Shown here: piece after piece, positions 1-5,664 of the stretch
How positions within the stretch are numbered: the stretch's first letter is position 1
Layout of the letters: each line of letters begins with the position of its first letter
Assembly (NCBI GenBank): GCA_947446835.1
Contig: CANFHS010000094.1
Span: 1 to 8,764 of the forward strand
DNA: 8,764 nt
Direction: 5' to 3'
Source of the DNA: Bacteriovoracaceae bacterium
GTDB lineage: Bacteria; Bdellovibrionota; UBA1018
Notes under the pieces: model-generated
Database searches by the model: none
What the model was told of the DNA's origin: nothing
What the model saw: only the letters and a program-made list of their open reading frames with translations
Made by a program: the position numbers and the translations under genes

Positions 1-316
1 CTGTGAACTCCCCCGGTATGGTGTTGTCGGGGAGAATGCCTGCGTTGTTGATCAGGATTTCCAGGTTTTCGACTTGTTCAAGGACCTGGCCAAGGGCGGT
101 CGCAACACCTGAAGAAGAGCGGACATCGAGCTGGATGCAGCGGTAGCGCCCGGGATGAGCGCCGAGGGCTGCTGCTGCTTCTTGAACTCCCGCGTCCGTC
201 CGTGCCGTCGCGATCACAAATACGCCGCGTGCGGCGAGTTCGCGGCAGATTGCCAAACCAAGACCTCGGTTAGCACCCGTCACTAGAGCAGCTTTGAGGG
301 ATGATTCTGGGTTCAT
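1..316 (-). CDS. Short-chain dehydrogenase/reductase, N-terminal part (3' end outside window)
   Basis: This is an NAD(P)-dependent short-chain dehydrogenase; 105 codons from the start are visible and the gene runs off the left edge. I read it by translating the reverse complement from the ATG at 316. The cofactor-binding TGANRGLG motif is at residues 13-20 after a beta-strand (KAALV). An acidic LDV is at 63-65 and the structural NNAG motif is at 90-93. The arginine after the second strand (A-T-A-R39) suggests NADP(H) preference. The catalytic Ser-Tyr-Lys lies beyond the window, so activity cannot be judged, and the substrate is unknown. The Asn-Arg form of the glycine motif resembles carbonyl-reductase-like SDRs. 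No Shine-Dalgarno sequence is visible and the promoter sits very close to the ATG. The gene is less GC-rich than its neighbours and uses more A/T-ending codons, which hints at acquisition from elsewhere. The family call is firm. Confidence 0.9.
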   Translation of the reverse strand, partial: MNPESSLKAALVTGANRGLGLAICRELAARGVFVIATARTDAGVQEAAAALGAHPGRYRCIQLDVRSSSGVATALGQVLEQVENLEILINNAGILPDNTIPGEFT

Positions 317-328
317 TTGCGAAGGATT

Positions 329-356
329 ATTATATTTGATTTAAATAGTAAACAAA
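329..356 (-). promoter_or_regulatory. Sigma70-type promoter of the left-edge SDR gene
   Basis: On the minus strand there is a perfect TATAAT (334-329). Upstream lies TTGTTT (355-350, spacer 15) or, one base shifted, TTTGTT (356-351, spacer 16), all in a very AT-rich stretch. The predicted transcription start is near 322, only about six bases before the ATG at 316, so the leader would be too short for a normal ribosome binding site. The -10 box is convincing; the -35 box is weak. Confidence 0.55.
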
Positions 357-481
357 TGCGCTATGCGAATCATCCCCGCTGGATTGCCTCACGCCGGGTC
401 ATCCTTGTCTCTTCGCTCATCCCGCAACTCTTCGATCCGAAAAGCACCACGGACCCGAATATTTGCGTTTTGGAAAATTGG

Positions 482-493
482 CTGTCGTGACAG
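482..493. repeat. Short inverted repeat CTGTC-GT-GACAG just past the COG4705 stop
   Basis: Perfect 5-base arms are separated by 2 bases, lying four bases after the TAA of the minus-strand membrane protein gene; the minus strand then reads CCAATTTT. It could be a weak terminator or a small operator. The stem is too short to be convincing as an intrinsic terminator. The rest of 357-497 shows no gene that I can support. Confidence 0.25.
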
Positions 494-497
494 TTAC

Positions 498-1280
498 TTA
501 TGGGATTTCGTGCGGATGCCGCGCGCGCTTGAAAAGAGTGTCAGTGGTTAACCCCGGTTTCCGGGTCACCAGGATCATGGTGAAAAGGACGGCAGCCAGG
601 ATCAGCGATGAGCCCACGGTGCCGAAGTCCAAACCGCCCTTGTCGTATGGCTTGGTCAGCACGTCGCCCAGGGTGGCGCCAAAGGGCCGGGTCAGCACGA
701 ATGCGGTCCAGAACAGCAGGACTCGCGAAGTGCGCGTAAAATAATACGCGGCTACCGTCAGCGCCAGGAGGCTTCCGATCAGCAGCGCTCCGCCCGCAAA
801 GCCCAGGCCCGAGTCGTCGGCCAGGAAGTCCCCGAGCGCGGTTCCGAGCGTGTTCGAAAAGAGGATCGCCACCCAGTAAAAGACTTCGGCCTTGCGGGTC
901 CTGATTTCCTGGACCGAGAGCGAGCCCGCGCTGGCGCGCCAGAGGGCAAAGACCCCCGACAGCAGCGCCACCAGGATGAGCGACCCCTTGGCGTAGCCCA
1001 GGCCCAGGGTGCGGTCCATGAAGTCGGACATCGTGGTGCCGGCCGTGCTGGTGGAGAGGATCACGGCCCAGTACAGGAAGGGGTGAAAGCTCCGGACCCG
1101 AAGCTGCGAGATCAAGGTCACGAGGAAAACGCTGATCAGGATGAGCGAGCTTGCCGCGTAGCCCACCTTCAACGTCATTGACAGCAGGTCTCCTGCCGTC
1201 TCGCCCAGGGTGGTCGCGCAGATTTTCATGACCCAGAATGCCAGGGTGACCTGGGGAAGCTTGCTCATGGCGGAAGTCAT
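498..1280 (-). CDS. COG4705-type multi-pass membrane protein with four internal repeats
   Basis: An inner-membrane protein of 260 residues resembling the uncharacterised family COG4705; its function is not known. I see about eight hydrophobic helices organised as four related units. Each has a G-x-T/E-x-x-x-D core (GETAGDLL at 26-33, GTTMSDFM at 81-88, GTALGDFL at 146-153, GATLGDVL at 201-208) followed by a glycine-rich second helix of the type GxGxAxGSLIL. The conserved Asp in every unit suggests a functional polar site inside the membrane. The ATG at 1280 is chosen because the upstream small gene stops at 1284-1282, one base before it, which fits translational coupling. ATG 1268 (MSKLPQ) is an alternative and matches where family members usually begin, as I recall. 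An upstream extension to 1343 is open but lacks a ribosome site. It is the last gene of a probable minus-strand unit with the DUF4399 gene. Confidence 0.8.
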   Translation of the reverse strand: MTSAMSKLPQVTLAFWVMKICATTLGETAGDLLSMTLKVGYAASSLILISVFLVTLISQLRVRSFHPFLYWAVILSTSTAGTTMSDFMDRTLGLGYAKGSLILVALLSGVFALWRASAGSLSVQEIRTRKAEVFYWVAILFSNTLGTALGDFLADDSGLGFAGGALLIGSLLALTVAAYYFTRTSRVLLFWTAFVLTRPFGATLGDVLTKPYDKGGLDFGTVGSSLILAAVLFTMILVTRKPGLTTDTLFKRARHPHEIP

Positions 1281-1281
1281 C

Positions 1282-1507
1282 TCACGGATCCGACCGCTTC
1301 CGCATCCATTCATAAAGCGCACGGTGCTTGGCGGCGTCGGCAAAGACCGAAAGGCCCGCGTTGACCACGATCAGGGAAAGGGTGCCCGAGGCCAACCATT
1401 CCAGGGTGGACGCGCCCCCGTGCTTGGCAAAGGCGGCCTCCGCGAAAAGGCAAAGTCCGAAGCCAAACAGGACGAGTCCAAGAGGGGCCTGGATTTGCCA
1501 ACGTCAT
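1282..1507 (-). CDS. Small two-helix membrane protein with disrupted or non-standard start
   Basis: The frame that ends at TGA 1284-1282 encodes 72 residues beginning WQIQAPLG and ending YEWMRKRSDP. They form two hydrophobic helices (about residues 7-25 and 36-55) with a charged cytoplasm-like tail, and the codons are GC-ending as in real genes here. There is no ATG, GTG or TTG at its beginning: the frame is preceded by TGA CGT (1506-1501). An ATG at 1507 is one base out of frame. Removing one base from the run ACGTTGG would give M-T-W-Q-I-Q, so a one-base insertion (mutation or sequencing error) is the simplest explanation. The same frame is also open upstream of the TGA to 1602, with a possible TTG at 1578. 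Its stop sits one base before the next gene's ATG, which supports a real or recently real gene. I do not recognise a named family. Confidence 0.5.
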
Positions 1508-1530
1508 GAGGAGTCCGTGCGGCAGCCGAG

Positions 1531-1569
1531 CCGGGCCGGGAACAGTTCACGCAGCTGTTCCCGACCCTG
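1531..1569. repeat. Long imperfect inverted repeat (hairpin)
   Basis: GGGAACAG (1538-1545) pairs perfectly with CTGTTCCC (1555-1562) around a 9-base loop. C1537-G1563 adds a pair, and after one mismatch GGG 1533-1535 pairs with CCC 1565-1567. It lies 36 bases after the stop of the DUF4399 gene (minus strand). It has no T-run on either strand, so it is not a classical intrinsic terminator. It could be an mRNA-stability or attenuation hairpin, or a dyad operator. Confidence 0.45.
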
Positions 1570-1597
1570 GTCAGGCAATTGGGACTGGGCGAACCCG

Positions 1598-1993
1598 TCA
1601 CTTCACCGTGACGGTGATGGTGGAGCTCATGGCCTCGCCGTAGGACTGGTGGGCGCCGTTGGCAAACTGCATCGTCAGGGTGTGCTTGCCCGGGGCGAGC
1701 TTCACTTTCGTTTCGGTCTGGCCCTTTCCGAAGTGGATGTGGTTCGCGTCGGTCGGCACGACCTGGCCCGCGGGGATGGACTTTCCATCCACGATCAGGT
1801 GGTGGTGGCCGGTTTCCTTGGCCAGGTCCCCGGCGGGTTTCACGGCCATGCCTTCCACCGCGAACTTCACGGTGAACTCGGAGGGCACGGTGGCGCCGTC
1901 CTTGGGTTCCACGAACGAAACGGATGCGGCCTGGGCTGAAGCCGCAGCGCCGAAGGTCAGGGTCAGGAGAGCCAACGAGAAAAGTTTTTTCAT
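1598..1993 (-). CDS. Secreted DUF4399 family protein
   Basis: A 131-residue periplasmic protein. Residues 1-22 are a clear signal peptide (Lys-Lys, hydrophobic core, A-S-A-Q-A cleavage region). The mature part is one DUF4399-like domain: an early segment V-S-F-V-E-P-K-D-G-A, a GHHHLIVDG block at 62-70, and a second histidine pair at N-H-I-H (84-87) just before F-G-K-G-Q-T-E. A basic P-G-K-H-T-L strand and the ending S-S-T-I-T-V-T-V-K complete a beta-sandwich-like pattern. The clustered histidines could bind metal, but that is inference; the family has no established function that I can cite. Length is normal for the family. The start is the ATG at 1993, with a weak AAGG about ten bases upstream. 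The long open frame further upstream on this strand lies opposite the SDR gene and is not coding. It is first in a probable unit with the two downstream membrane-protein genes and is divergent from the SDR gene. Confidence 0.88.
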   Translation of the reverse strand: MKKLFSLALLTLTFGAAASAQAASVSFVEPKDGATVPSEFTVKFAVEGMAVKPAGDLAKETGHHHLIVDGKSIPAGQVVPTDANHIHFGKGQTETKVKLAPGKHTLTMQFANGAHQSYGEAMSSTITVTVK

Positions 1994-2028
1994 GTGCCCG
2001 ACCTTACCGCAGGGGCCTGGGTTTGGGC

Positions 2029-2034
2029 TATTCT
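2029..2034 (+). promoter_or_regulatory. Possible -10 box (TATTCT) for a leaderless SDR transcript
   Basis: TATTCT lies seven bases before the ATG at 2042, which would put the transcription start at or next to the start codon. No Shine-Dalgarno sequence is seen upstream of that ATG. A -35 match at the right distance is not evident (TTACCG is 19 bases upstream), so this is tentative. Confidence 0.25.
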
Positions 2035-2041
2035 TGTGCTC

Positions 2042-2863
2042 ATGAAAACCCGGAATCCGGTGGTGTGGATCACAGGCGCGTCGAGCGGAATTGGCGAGGC
2101 TTTGGCTCGGGAATGGCGAAAGCGCGGGGCCAGGCTCGTGCTGAGCGCGCGCAGGGTCGAGCGGCTGGAAGCCCTGGCCCGCGAGCTGGGTGGGCCGGAG
2201 TGGGCGCGCGCCGTGGCGTGCGACGTGACCCAGGACGGCGACTGCGAGCACGCGGTCCAGGCGGCGCTTTCGGCCTACGGGCGCATCGATGGCGCCATGG
2301 CCAACGCGGGCTTCGGGGTGGCGGGGCCGTTTGAAGGGCTGAGCCTGGACGATTTTCGCCGCCAGTTCGAGACCAACGTGTTCGGCGTGCTTCGCACCGC
2401 AAAAGCCGTGATGCCGGAGCTGGCCAAGACGCAGGGCTTTCTTGCCATCACGGGCAGCGTGGCAGGCCACATCGCCTTGCCGGCGGGGTCTCCCTACTCC
2501 ATGAGCAAGTACGCGGTCCGTGCCTTTGCCGAGGCGCTCAGGGCCGAATGGAAGGGCAAGGGCATCTCGGTGACGCTGCTCAGCCCGGGCTTTGTCGAAA
2601 GCGAGATCCGTCGGGTGGACAATGCAGGGCAGTTCCACACCGAGTATCGGGATCCCTTGCCGGGCTGGCTCATCGTGCCGCGCGAAAAGGCGGCCCGCGA
2701 GATCGTCCGTGCGGTGCAGGGGCGCGTTCCTGAGCGCGTGATCACGGGCCACGGCAAGCTGCTGGTCTTCGTGTCGCGCTACCTGCCTTGGCTGGTGCGC
2801 GCGGTTCAGCCCCGCCTCATGCCGCCCCCGGGTCGCAAGGGTTGGCACCGTCCCCAGAACTGA
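2042..2863 (+). CDS. Classical short-chain dehydrogenase/reductase (SDR)
   Basis: A complete 273-residue NAD(P)-dependent oxidoreductase of the classical SDR type. It has the cofactor motif TGASSGIG (11-18), an SARR segment at 35-38 that favours NADP(H), the acidic D-V-T at 61-63, ANAG at 87-90 and Asn112 in the helix. The catalytic Ser139, Tyr152 and Lys156 (Y-S-M-S-K) and the S-P-G motif at 181-183 are present, so the catalytic set is intact. The C-terminal 40 residues include a hydrophobic, amphipathic stretch (LLVFVSRYLPWLVRAV) that may touch the membrane, as in DltE/YqjQ-like and other membrane-associated SDRs. The substrate is unknown. I start at ATG 2042 because the preceding 16 codons of open frame overlap the start of the divergent DUF4399 gene and are unlike SDR N-termini. 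No ribosome site is evident. It is transcribed alone: the next gene begins 123 bases later, and that gap shows only weak GC-rich dyads. Confidence 0.92.
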   Translation: MKTRNPVVWITGASSGIGEALAREWRKRGARLVLSARRVERLEALARELGGPEWARAVACDVTQDGDCEHAVQAALSAYGRIDGAMANAGFGVAGPFEGLSLDDFRRQFETNVFGVLRTAKAVMPELAKTQGFLAITGSVAGHIALPAGSPYSMSKYAVRAFAEALRAEWKGKGISVTLLSPGFVESEIRRVDNAGQFHTEYRDPLPGWLIVPREKAAREIVRAVQGRVPERVITGHGKLLVFVSRYLPWLVRAVQPRLMPPPGRKGWHRPQN

Positions 2864-2986
2864 GGGCCCGCGCGCTCGGCGGGATAACGCACCCGACCAG
2901 AGCCGGAAGTGCGCGACAAGGCGCCCGCGCGGGGTTTTCGGAAATCTTCTTGAACCTCAGGCCACCTGCGGGCAGCGTGCTGCGCC

Positions 2987-3811
2987 ATGGGGCGGAACTG
3001 GGGGCTGTGGTGTGTCTTGTTGATCGGGTCCATGGCGATGGCTGACGACGCTTCGCCTTACCTGACGGTCAATGGCCGTCCCCAGCTTTCGGTCGATGGC
3101 CGGAACTTCGGCTTTTACTGGGCGCTCTGGAGAACCCTGACTCCTGCGGAGCGCACGGCCCTGGAGCCGCAAGGAGGCGGACATCTGGTGTCCCGCCGCA
3201 AGATCAGCTGGAAGTCCAGGGGCTGCGGCGCCAAGGATGCCTGGGTCGCCGACTCCGAGGACCTCTGGTACTGGGACAAGATCGAGTGGAACGAGCAGGG
3301 AAAGATCAAGCCCCTGCAGGAAGCCCCGTGGTCGGATCATCTTTACCTGGTGATGGGCAACCTGAACTCCGCGCGTGTTTCCGGATCCCGGGGTGAGTTC
3401 CTGATCCACTCCGAGCAGGCCATCGTGCCCAAGGATCGCGGACCCCGTTCGCGCGAGTTCATCACGATTGACGACTACGGTCCGAACCGCCCGGATGCCC
3501 TGATGTTCCTCGAGGTGATGCATCCCGATCAATGGCCTGTCTATTATGATGAGCGGGCCCACAAGCCTCATTCGCTGCATCGGCCCGCCCTTTGGGGCGA
3601 GCGCGCCCAGTGGGCCATCAGCCAGACCTCGTTTGACCTGCGACTGGTCTGGGACGCCTGCTCCCGCACGGGCGGATTGCGCGTGCGGGCCCTGGTTCCG
3701 CCCGGCGGGCTGCCTGGGCCGGGTCCCAACCGCTTTGGGCGGGACGAGGACGCGGGCCGGGACGATCTGGAGTGGGTTGAAACCCCGGACTGGCGGACCG
3801 CCGGGCTTTGA
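2987..3811 (+). CDS. Tryptophan-rich secreted protein of unknown function
   Basis: I do not recognise this 274-residue protein. Residues 1-19 form a signal peptide (short positive start, W-G-L-W-C-V-L-L-I core, AMA cleavage site before Asp20), so it is exported. The mature part is soluble, mostly polar, and carries 14 of the protein's 16 tryptophans, with a dense patch at W86, W94, W96 and W101. Only two cysteines remain after processing, C80 and C225, which could form a disulphide. The C-terminus (from about 236) is rich in Pro, Gly, Asp and Arg and probably unstructured. There is no lipobox and no transmembrane helix beyond the signal. A Shine-Dalgarno sequence is not obvious before the ATG. 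A later in-frame ATG at 3031 would cut most of the signal peptide and is less likely. The next gene follows after 33 bases on the same strand, so they may be co-transcribed. Confidence 0.72.
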   Translation: MGRNWGLWCVLLIGSMAMADDASPYLTVNGRPQLSVDGRNFGFYWALWRTLTPAERTALEPQGGGHLVSRRKISWKSRGCGAKDAWVADSEDLWYWDKIEWNEQGKIKPLQEAPWSDHLYLVMGNLNSARVSGSRGEFLIHSEQAIVPKDRGPRSREFITIDDYGPNRPDALMFLEVMHPDQWPVYYDERAHKPHSLHRPALWGERAQWAISQTSFDLRLVWDACSRTGGLRVRALVPPGGLPGPGPNRFGRDEDAGRDDLEWVETPDWRTAGL

Positions 3812-3844
3812 AGCTACCCTATCAGGACAGAGGCTCAATTCCCC

Positions 3845-4618
3845 ATGTCCGATGACCCGATTGCCAAGCTGAAGAAACTCCGCGCCGCTTTTCAGGCCAA
3901 GTACCTGGCCAAGTTCCTGGTGGCCAAGCAGAAGTTTCACGTCTGGAACGAGGCACGGAAGGCCAAGCTCGCGGCCCGGGGGGATGTGGGCCTGAAGAGC
4001 ACCTCGCAGGCCTTGCTGCGCGGCGTGCGCTCCCAGGATCCGGTCGTGCAGCGCATGTCCATCCTGTTCTGGTTCAGCCTGCTTGGCTTCCTGATCCTGG
4101 CCGGTGTCACCACCCGCGAAACGCTCATCCGGTGGCGGCAGCGGGCGGACAACCAGGCACTGGCCGCGCTGATTGCCGAGGCGCCCGATCTTCCCATCCT
4201 GCACTGGGCGCAGTTTGACGGAGTCGAAGGCGCCCGCAAGCGCATGATGGAGCTCCGGAACAAGGCCAAGGAGCGCGACGTCAAGGAGCGCACCCTGAGT
4301 CTGGGCGAGTTCCAGGTGGAAATGGCGCCACTGCCGGGAGCGGTTCCCTACCGGGGAGTCCTGCAGCTGGCACAGCTGGAGCTGACCATCGAATGCGACA
4401 AGGTCGAGACGTGCACCTTTCTTTCCACCCACCTCATCCAGGTCAAGAACGAGATCACCAACGCCCTGACCCCGCTGGATCGTCGCGAGGTGATGACCAG
4501 CGATGGCAAGCGGCGGGTCAAGCGCTCCATCATCAGCCGGGTCAACAAGTGGATCGGTACCCAGAACGAGTCGGGCCAGCTGAGCGAAGTGTACATCGTC
4601 AAGCTGCTGGTGAGCTGA
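3845..4618 (+). CDS. FliL-like single-pass membrane protein
   Basis: A 257-residue inner-membrane protein. A long basic cytoplasmic segment (1-70, many Lys/Ala) precedes one transmembrane helix (about 71-88, MSILFWFSLLGFLILAGV). A linker follows, then a C-terminal domain (about 170-257) with a FliL pattern: a strand L-Q-L-A-Q-L-E-L-T-I, an acidic/cysteine segment, and a helix ending I-T-N-A-L. Next come an R-E-V-M-T-S-D-G-K segment, a second helix with R-V-N-K-W, and a final strand V-Y-I-V-K-L-L-V. FliL is the basal-body protein that acts near the flagellar stator. This copy is longer than usual FliL (about 150-180 residues) because of the N-terminal segment, and no other flagellar gene is in the window, so it may be a paralogue with another envelope role. 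C184 and C190 in the periplasmic domain could pair. Its stop overlaps the next gene's ATG by one base. Confidence 0.68.
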   Translation: MSDDPIAKLKKLRAAFQAKYLAKFLVAKQKFHVWNEARKAKLAARGDVGLKSTSQALLRGVRSQDPVVQRMSILFWFSLLGFLILAGVTTRETLIRWRQRADNQALAALIAEAPDLPILHWAQFDGVEGARKRMMELRNKAKERDVKERTLSLGEFQVEMAPLPGAVPYRGVLQLAQLELTIECDKVETCTFLSTHLIQVKNEITNALTPLDRREVMTSDGKRRVKRSIISRVNKWIGTQNESGQLSEVYIVKLLVS

Positions 4619-5241
4619 TGCGGAAGCCGGCGCGTTTCGGGCTGTCCTTTTTTCTGGGCGTTTCGCTCCTTTCGGCTTCGGCCTGGGCCAAGCCCGCCAA
4701 AGCTCCTTTCCAGGACTGGCAGATGGTTCCTGGCGTGAGGCTCGGGCCCATCCGCAAGGGCACGGGGGTGGACGCCCTGAAGCGCTGGTTCGGGGAAGCG
4801 CAGGTGCGCGAGGTGGAGCTGCAGATCCCTGGCACGAGTGAAAAGGCGCCGGGCGTGGTGCTCTTTGCCGAGGACCCGGAGCGCAGGCTGGCGCTGGTGC
4901 CGGGTGTCGGGGCCCTGGTGGACGAGGAGACGGGGAGGCGTTGGAAGCTTCCTTTGGGTCTTCGTCCGGGTCTGCCCCTTCCCAAGCTCGAGGCCATCAA
5001 CGGGCGGGGCTTCCGTTTCATCGGTTTTGGCGGCGAGCACTCGGGCCTGGTCGTGGACTGGAAGGGCGGCAAGCTTTCGGGAGTGCCGCTGTCGGTGGTG
5101 CTCGTGGCCATCGAGGAAACCCGCATCAGCGCGCTCGAGTTTTCGTCCCTGATGGGGACGATGCGCCTGGACTCGGCCCAGGCGCTGGTGCAGAAGGTCG
5201 CGCCGGTCGTCAAGGCGTTCCGGGTCGGATTCGCGGAGTAG
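4618..5241 (+). CDS. Secreted protein of unknown function (207 aa)
   Basis: The ATG at 4618 shares its A with the TGA of the FliL-like gene, and GGTGAG just upstream is a fair ribosome site, so translation is probably coupled. Residues 1-24 are a signal peptide (R-K-P-A-R, hydrophobic core, SAWA cleavage). The mature part appears to have two halves. The first has V-R-L-G-P-I-R-K-G-T-G then D-A-L-K-R-W-F-G (about 40-59), followed by the L-F-A-E-D-P strand. The second has LRPGLPLPKLEAINGRGFRF (115-134) followed by G-F-G-G-E-H-S-G-L-V-V-D-W-K-G-G-K-L. This 'control-point, small helix, NG-x-x-F, GFG' layout recalls an uncharacterised secreted family I cannot name. There are no cysteines. The open frame extends upstream to 4393 but that part lies inside the FliL-like gene and is not coding. 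Its place between a FliL-like and a MutT gene does not define its job. Confidence 0.78.
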   Translation: MRKPARFGLSFFLGVSLLSASAWAKPAKAPFQDWQMVPGVRLGPIRKGTGVDALKRWFGEAQVREVELQIPGTSEKAPGVVLFAEDPERRLALVPGVGALVDEETGRRWKLPLGLRPGLPLPKLEAINGRGFRFIGFGGEHSGLVVDWKGGKLSGVPLSVVLVAIEETRISALEFSSLMGTMRLDSAQALVQKVAPVVKAFRVGFAE

Positions 5242-5256
5242 GTCAAAGGGAGCTTC

Positions 5257-5664
5257 ATGGGCGATCGGATCATCCAGGTCACGGCCGGTGTCATTCGTCG
5301 GGACGGGTTTTTCCTGGCCGCCCGCAGGCCCGAGGGCGATTCACTGGGCGGTTACTGGGAATTCCCCGGGGGCAAGATCGAGCCCGGCGAAACGCCCGAA
5401 GCCTGCCTGGTGCGCGAGATCGACGAAGAGCTGGGATTGGCCATCCGGGTGGAGGCTTCGCTGTGCCGGGTGACCCACGCTTATCCCGGCAAGACGATCG
5501 AACTGCTGGTCTACCTGTGCCGGACCGATGGCGAGCCCACGCGCCTGGAGGCGCACTCCGAGGTCCGCTGGCTCACGCTGGCCGAGATGGACGGGCTCCA
5601 GTGGGCTCCGGCCGACGTGCCCGTGCTGGAGGAGCTCAGGAAGCGCCCGAACGGGTGTCGATAG
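5257..5664 (+). CDS. Nudix hydrolase, MutT-type ((8-oxo-)dGTP diphosphatase-like)
   Basis: A 135-residue cytosolic Nudix hydrolase, the usual length of MutT. A complete 23-residue Nudix box runs from G39 to L61: G39, E45, then R53-E54, E57-E58 and G60, with all metal-binding glutamates present. The preceding W-E-F-P-G-G-K (34-40) and the later W105 and P-A-D-V-P-V-L (118-124) fit MutT/NUDT1-like enzymes that hydrolyse oxidised dGTP to prevent mutations. A broader NTP substrate is also possible. AGGGAG sits a few bases before the ATG, a good ribosome site. It lies 15 bases after the secreted-protein gene, the third member of that tight plus-strand unit. Its last 29 bases overlap the end of the convergent patatin gene. 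I do not assign mutT as a symbol because several paralogues share these motifs. Confidence 0.92.
   Translation: MGDRIIQVTAGVIRRDGFFLAARRPEGDSLGGYWEFPGGKIEPGETPEACLVREIDEELGLAIRVEASLCRVTHAYPGKTIELLVYLCRTDGEPTRLEAHSEVRWLTLAEMDGLQWAPADVPVLEELRKRPNGCR

Noticed and set aside
363..551. A 62-residue plus-strand open frame in the left intergenic region.
   Set aside because: Ser/Arg-rich, no ribosome site, and overlaps the end of the COG4705 gene; no support.
1310..1507. Minus-strand frame starting at ATG 1507 and running 65 codons.
   Set aside because: Its Pro/Arg/Gly-rich sequence has no structure; the adjacent frame gives two clean membrane helices and a coupled stop.
1981..1990. Run of six T as a terminator or promoter element.
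   Set aside because: It is the Lys-Lys codons and the following bases at the start of the DUF4399 gene on the minus strand.
1598..2848. A 416-residue open frame on the minus strand that includes the DUF4399 protein at its end.
   Set aside because: Only the last 131 residues (from ATG 1993) make sense; the upstream part lies opposite an intact SDR gene and is Arg/His/Pro-rich as expected of a shadow frame.
2867..2938. GC-rich dyads (CCCGC/GCGGG at 2867-2883 and GCGCG/CGCGC at 2911-2930, then TTTT at 2935-2938) as terminators for the SDR gene.
   Set aside because: Stems are only five pairs and the T-run is short and separated by four G, so I do not list a terminator.
2957..4432. A 491-residue open frame on the minus strand.
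   Set aside because: It is antisense to the Trp-rich secreted and FliL-like genes, has no membrane or domain signature, and its composition is that of a GC-rich shadow frame.
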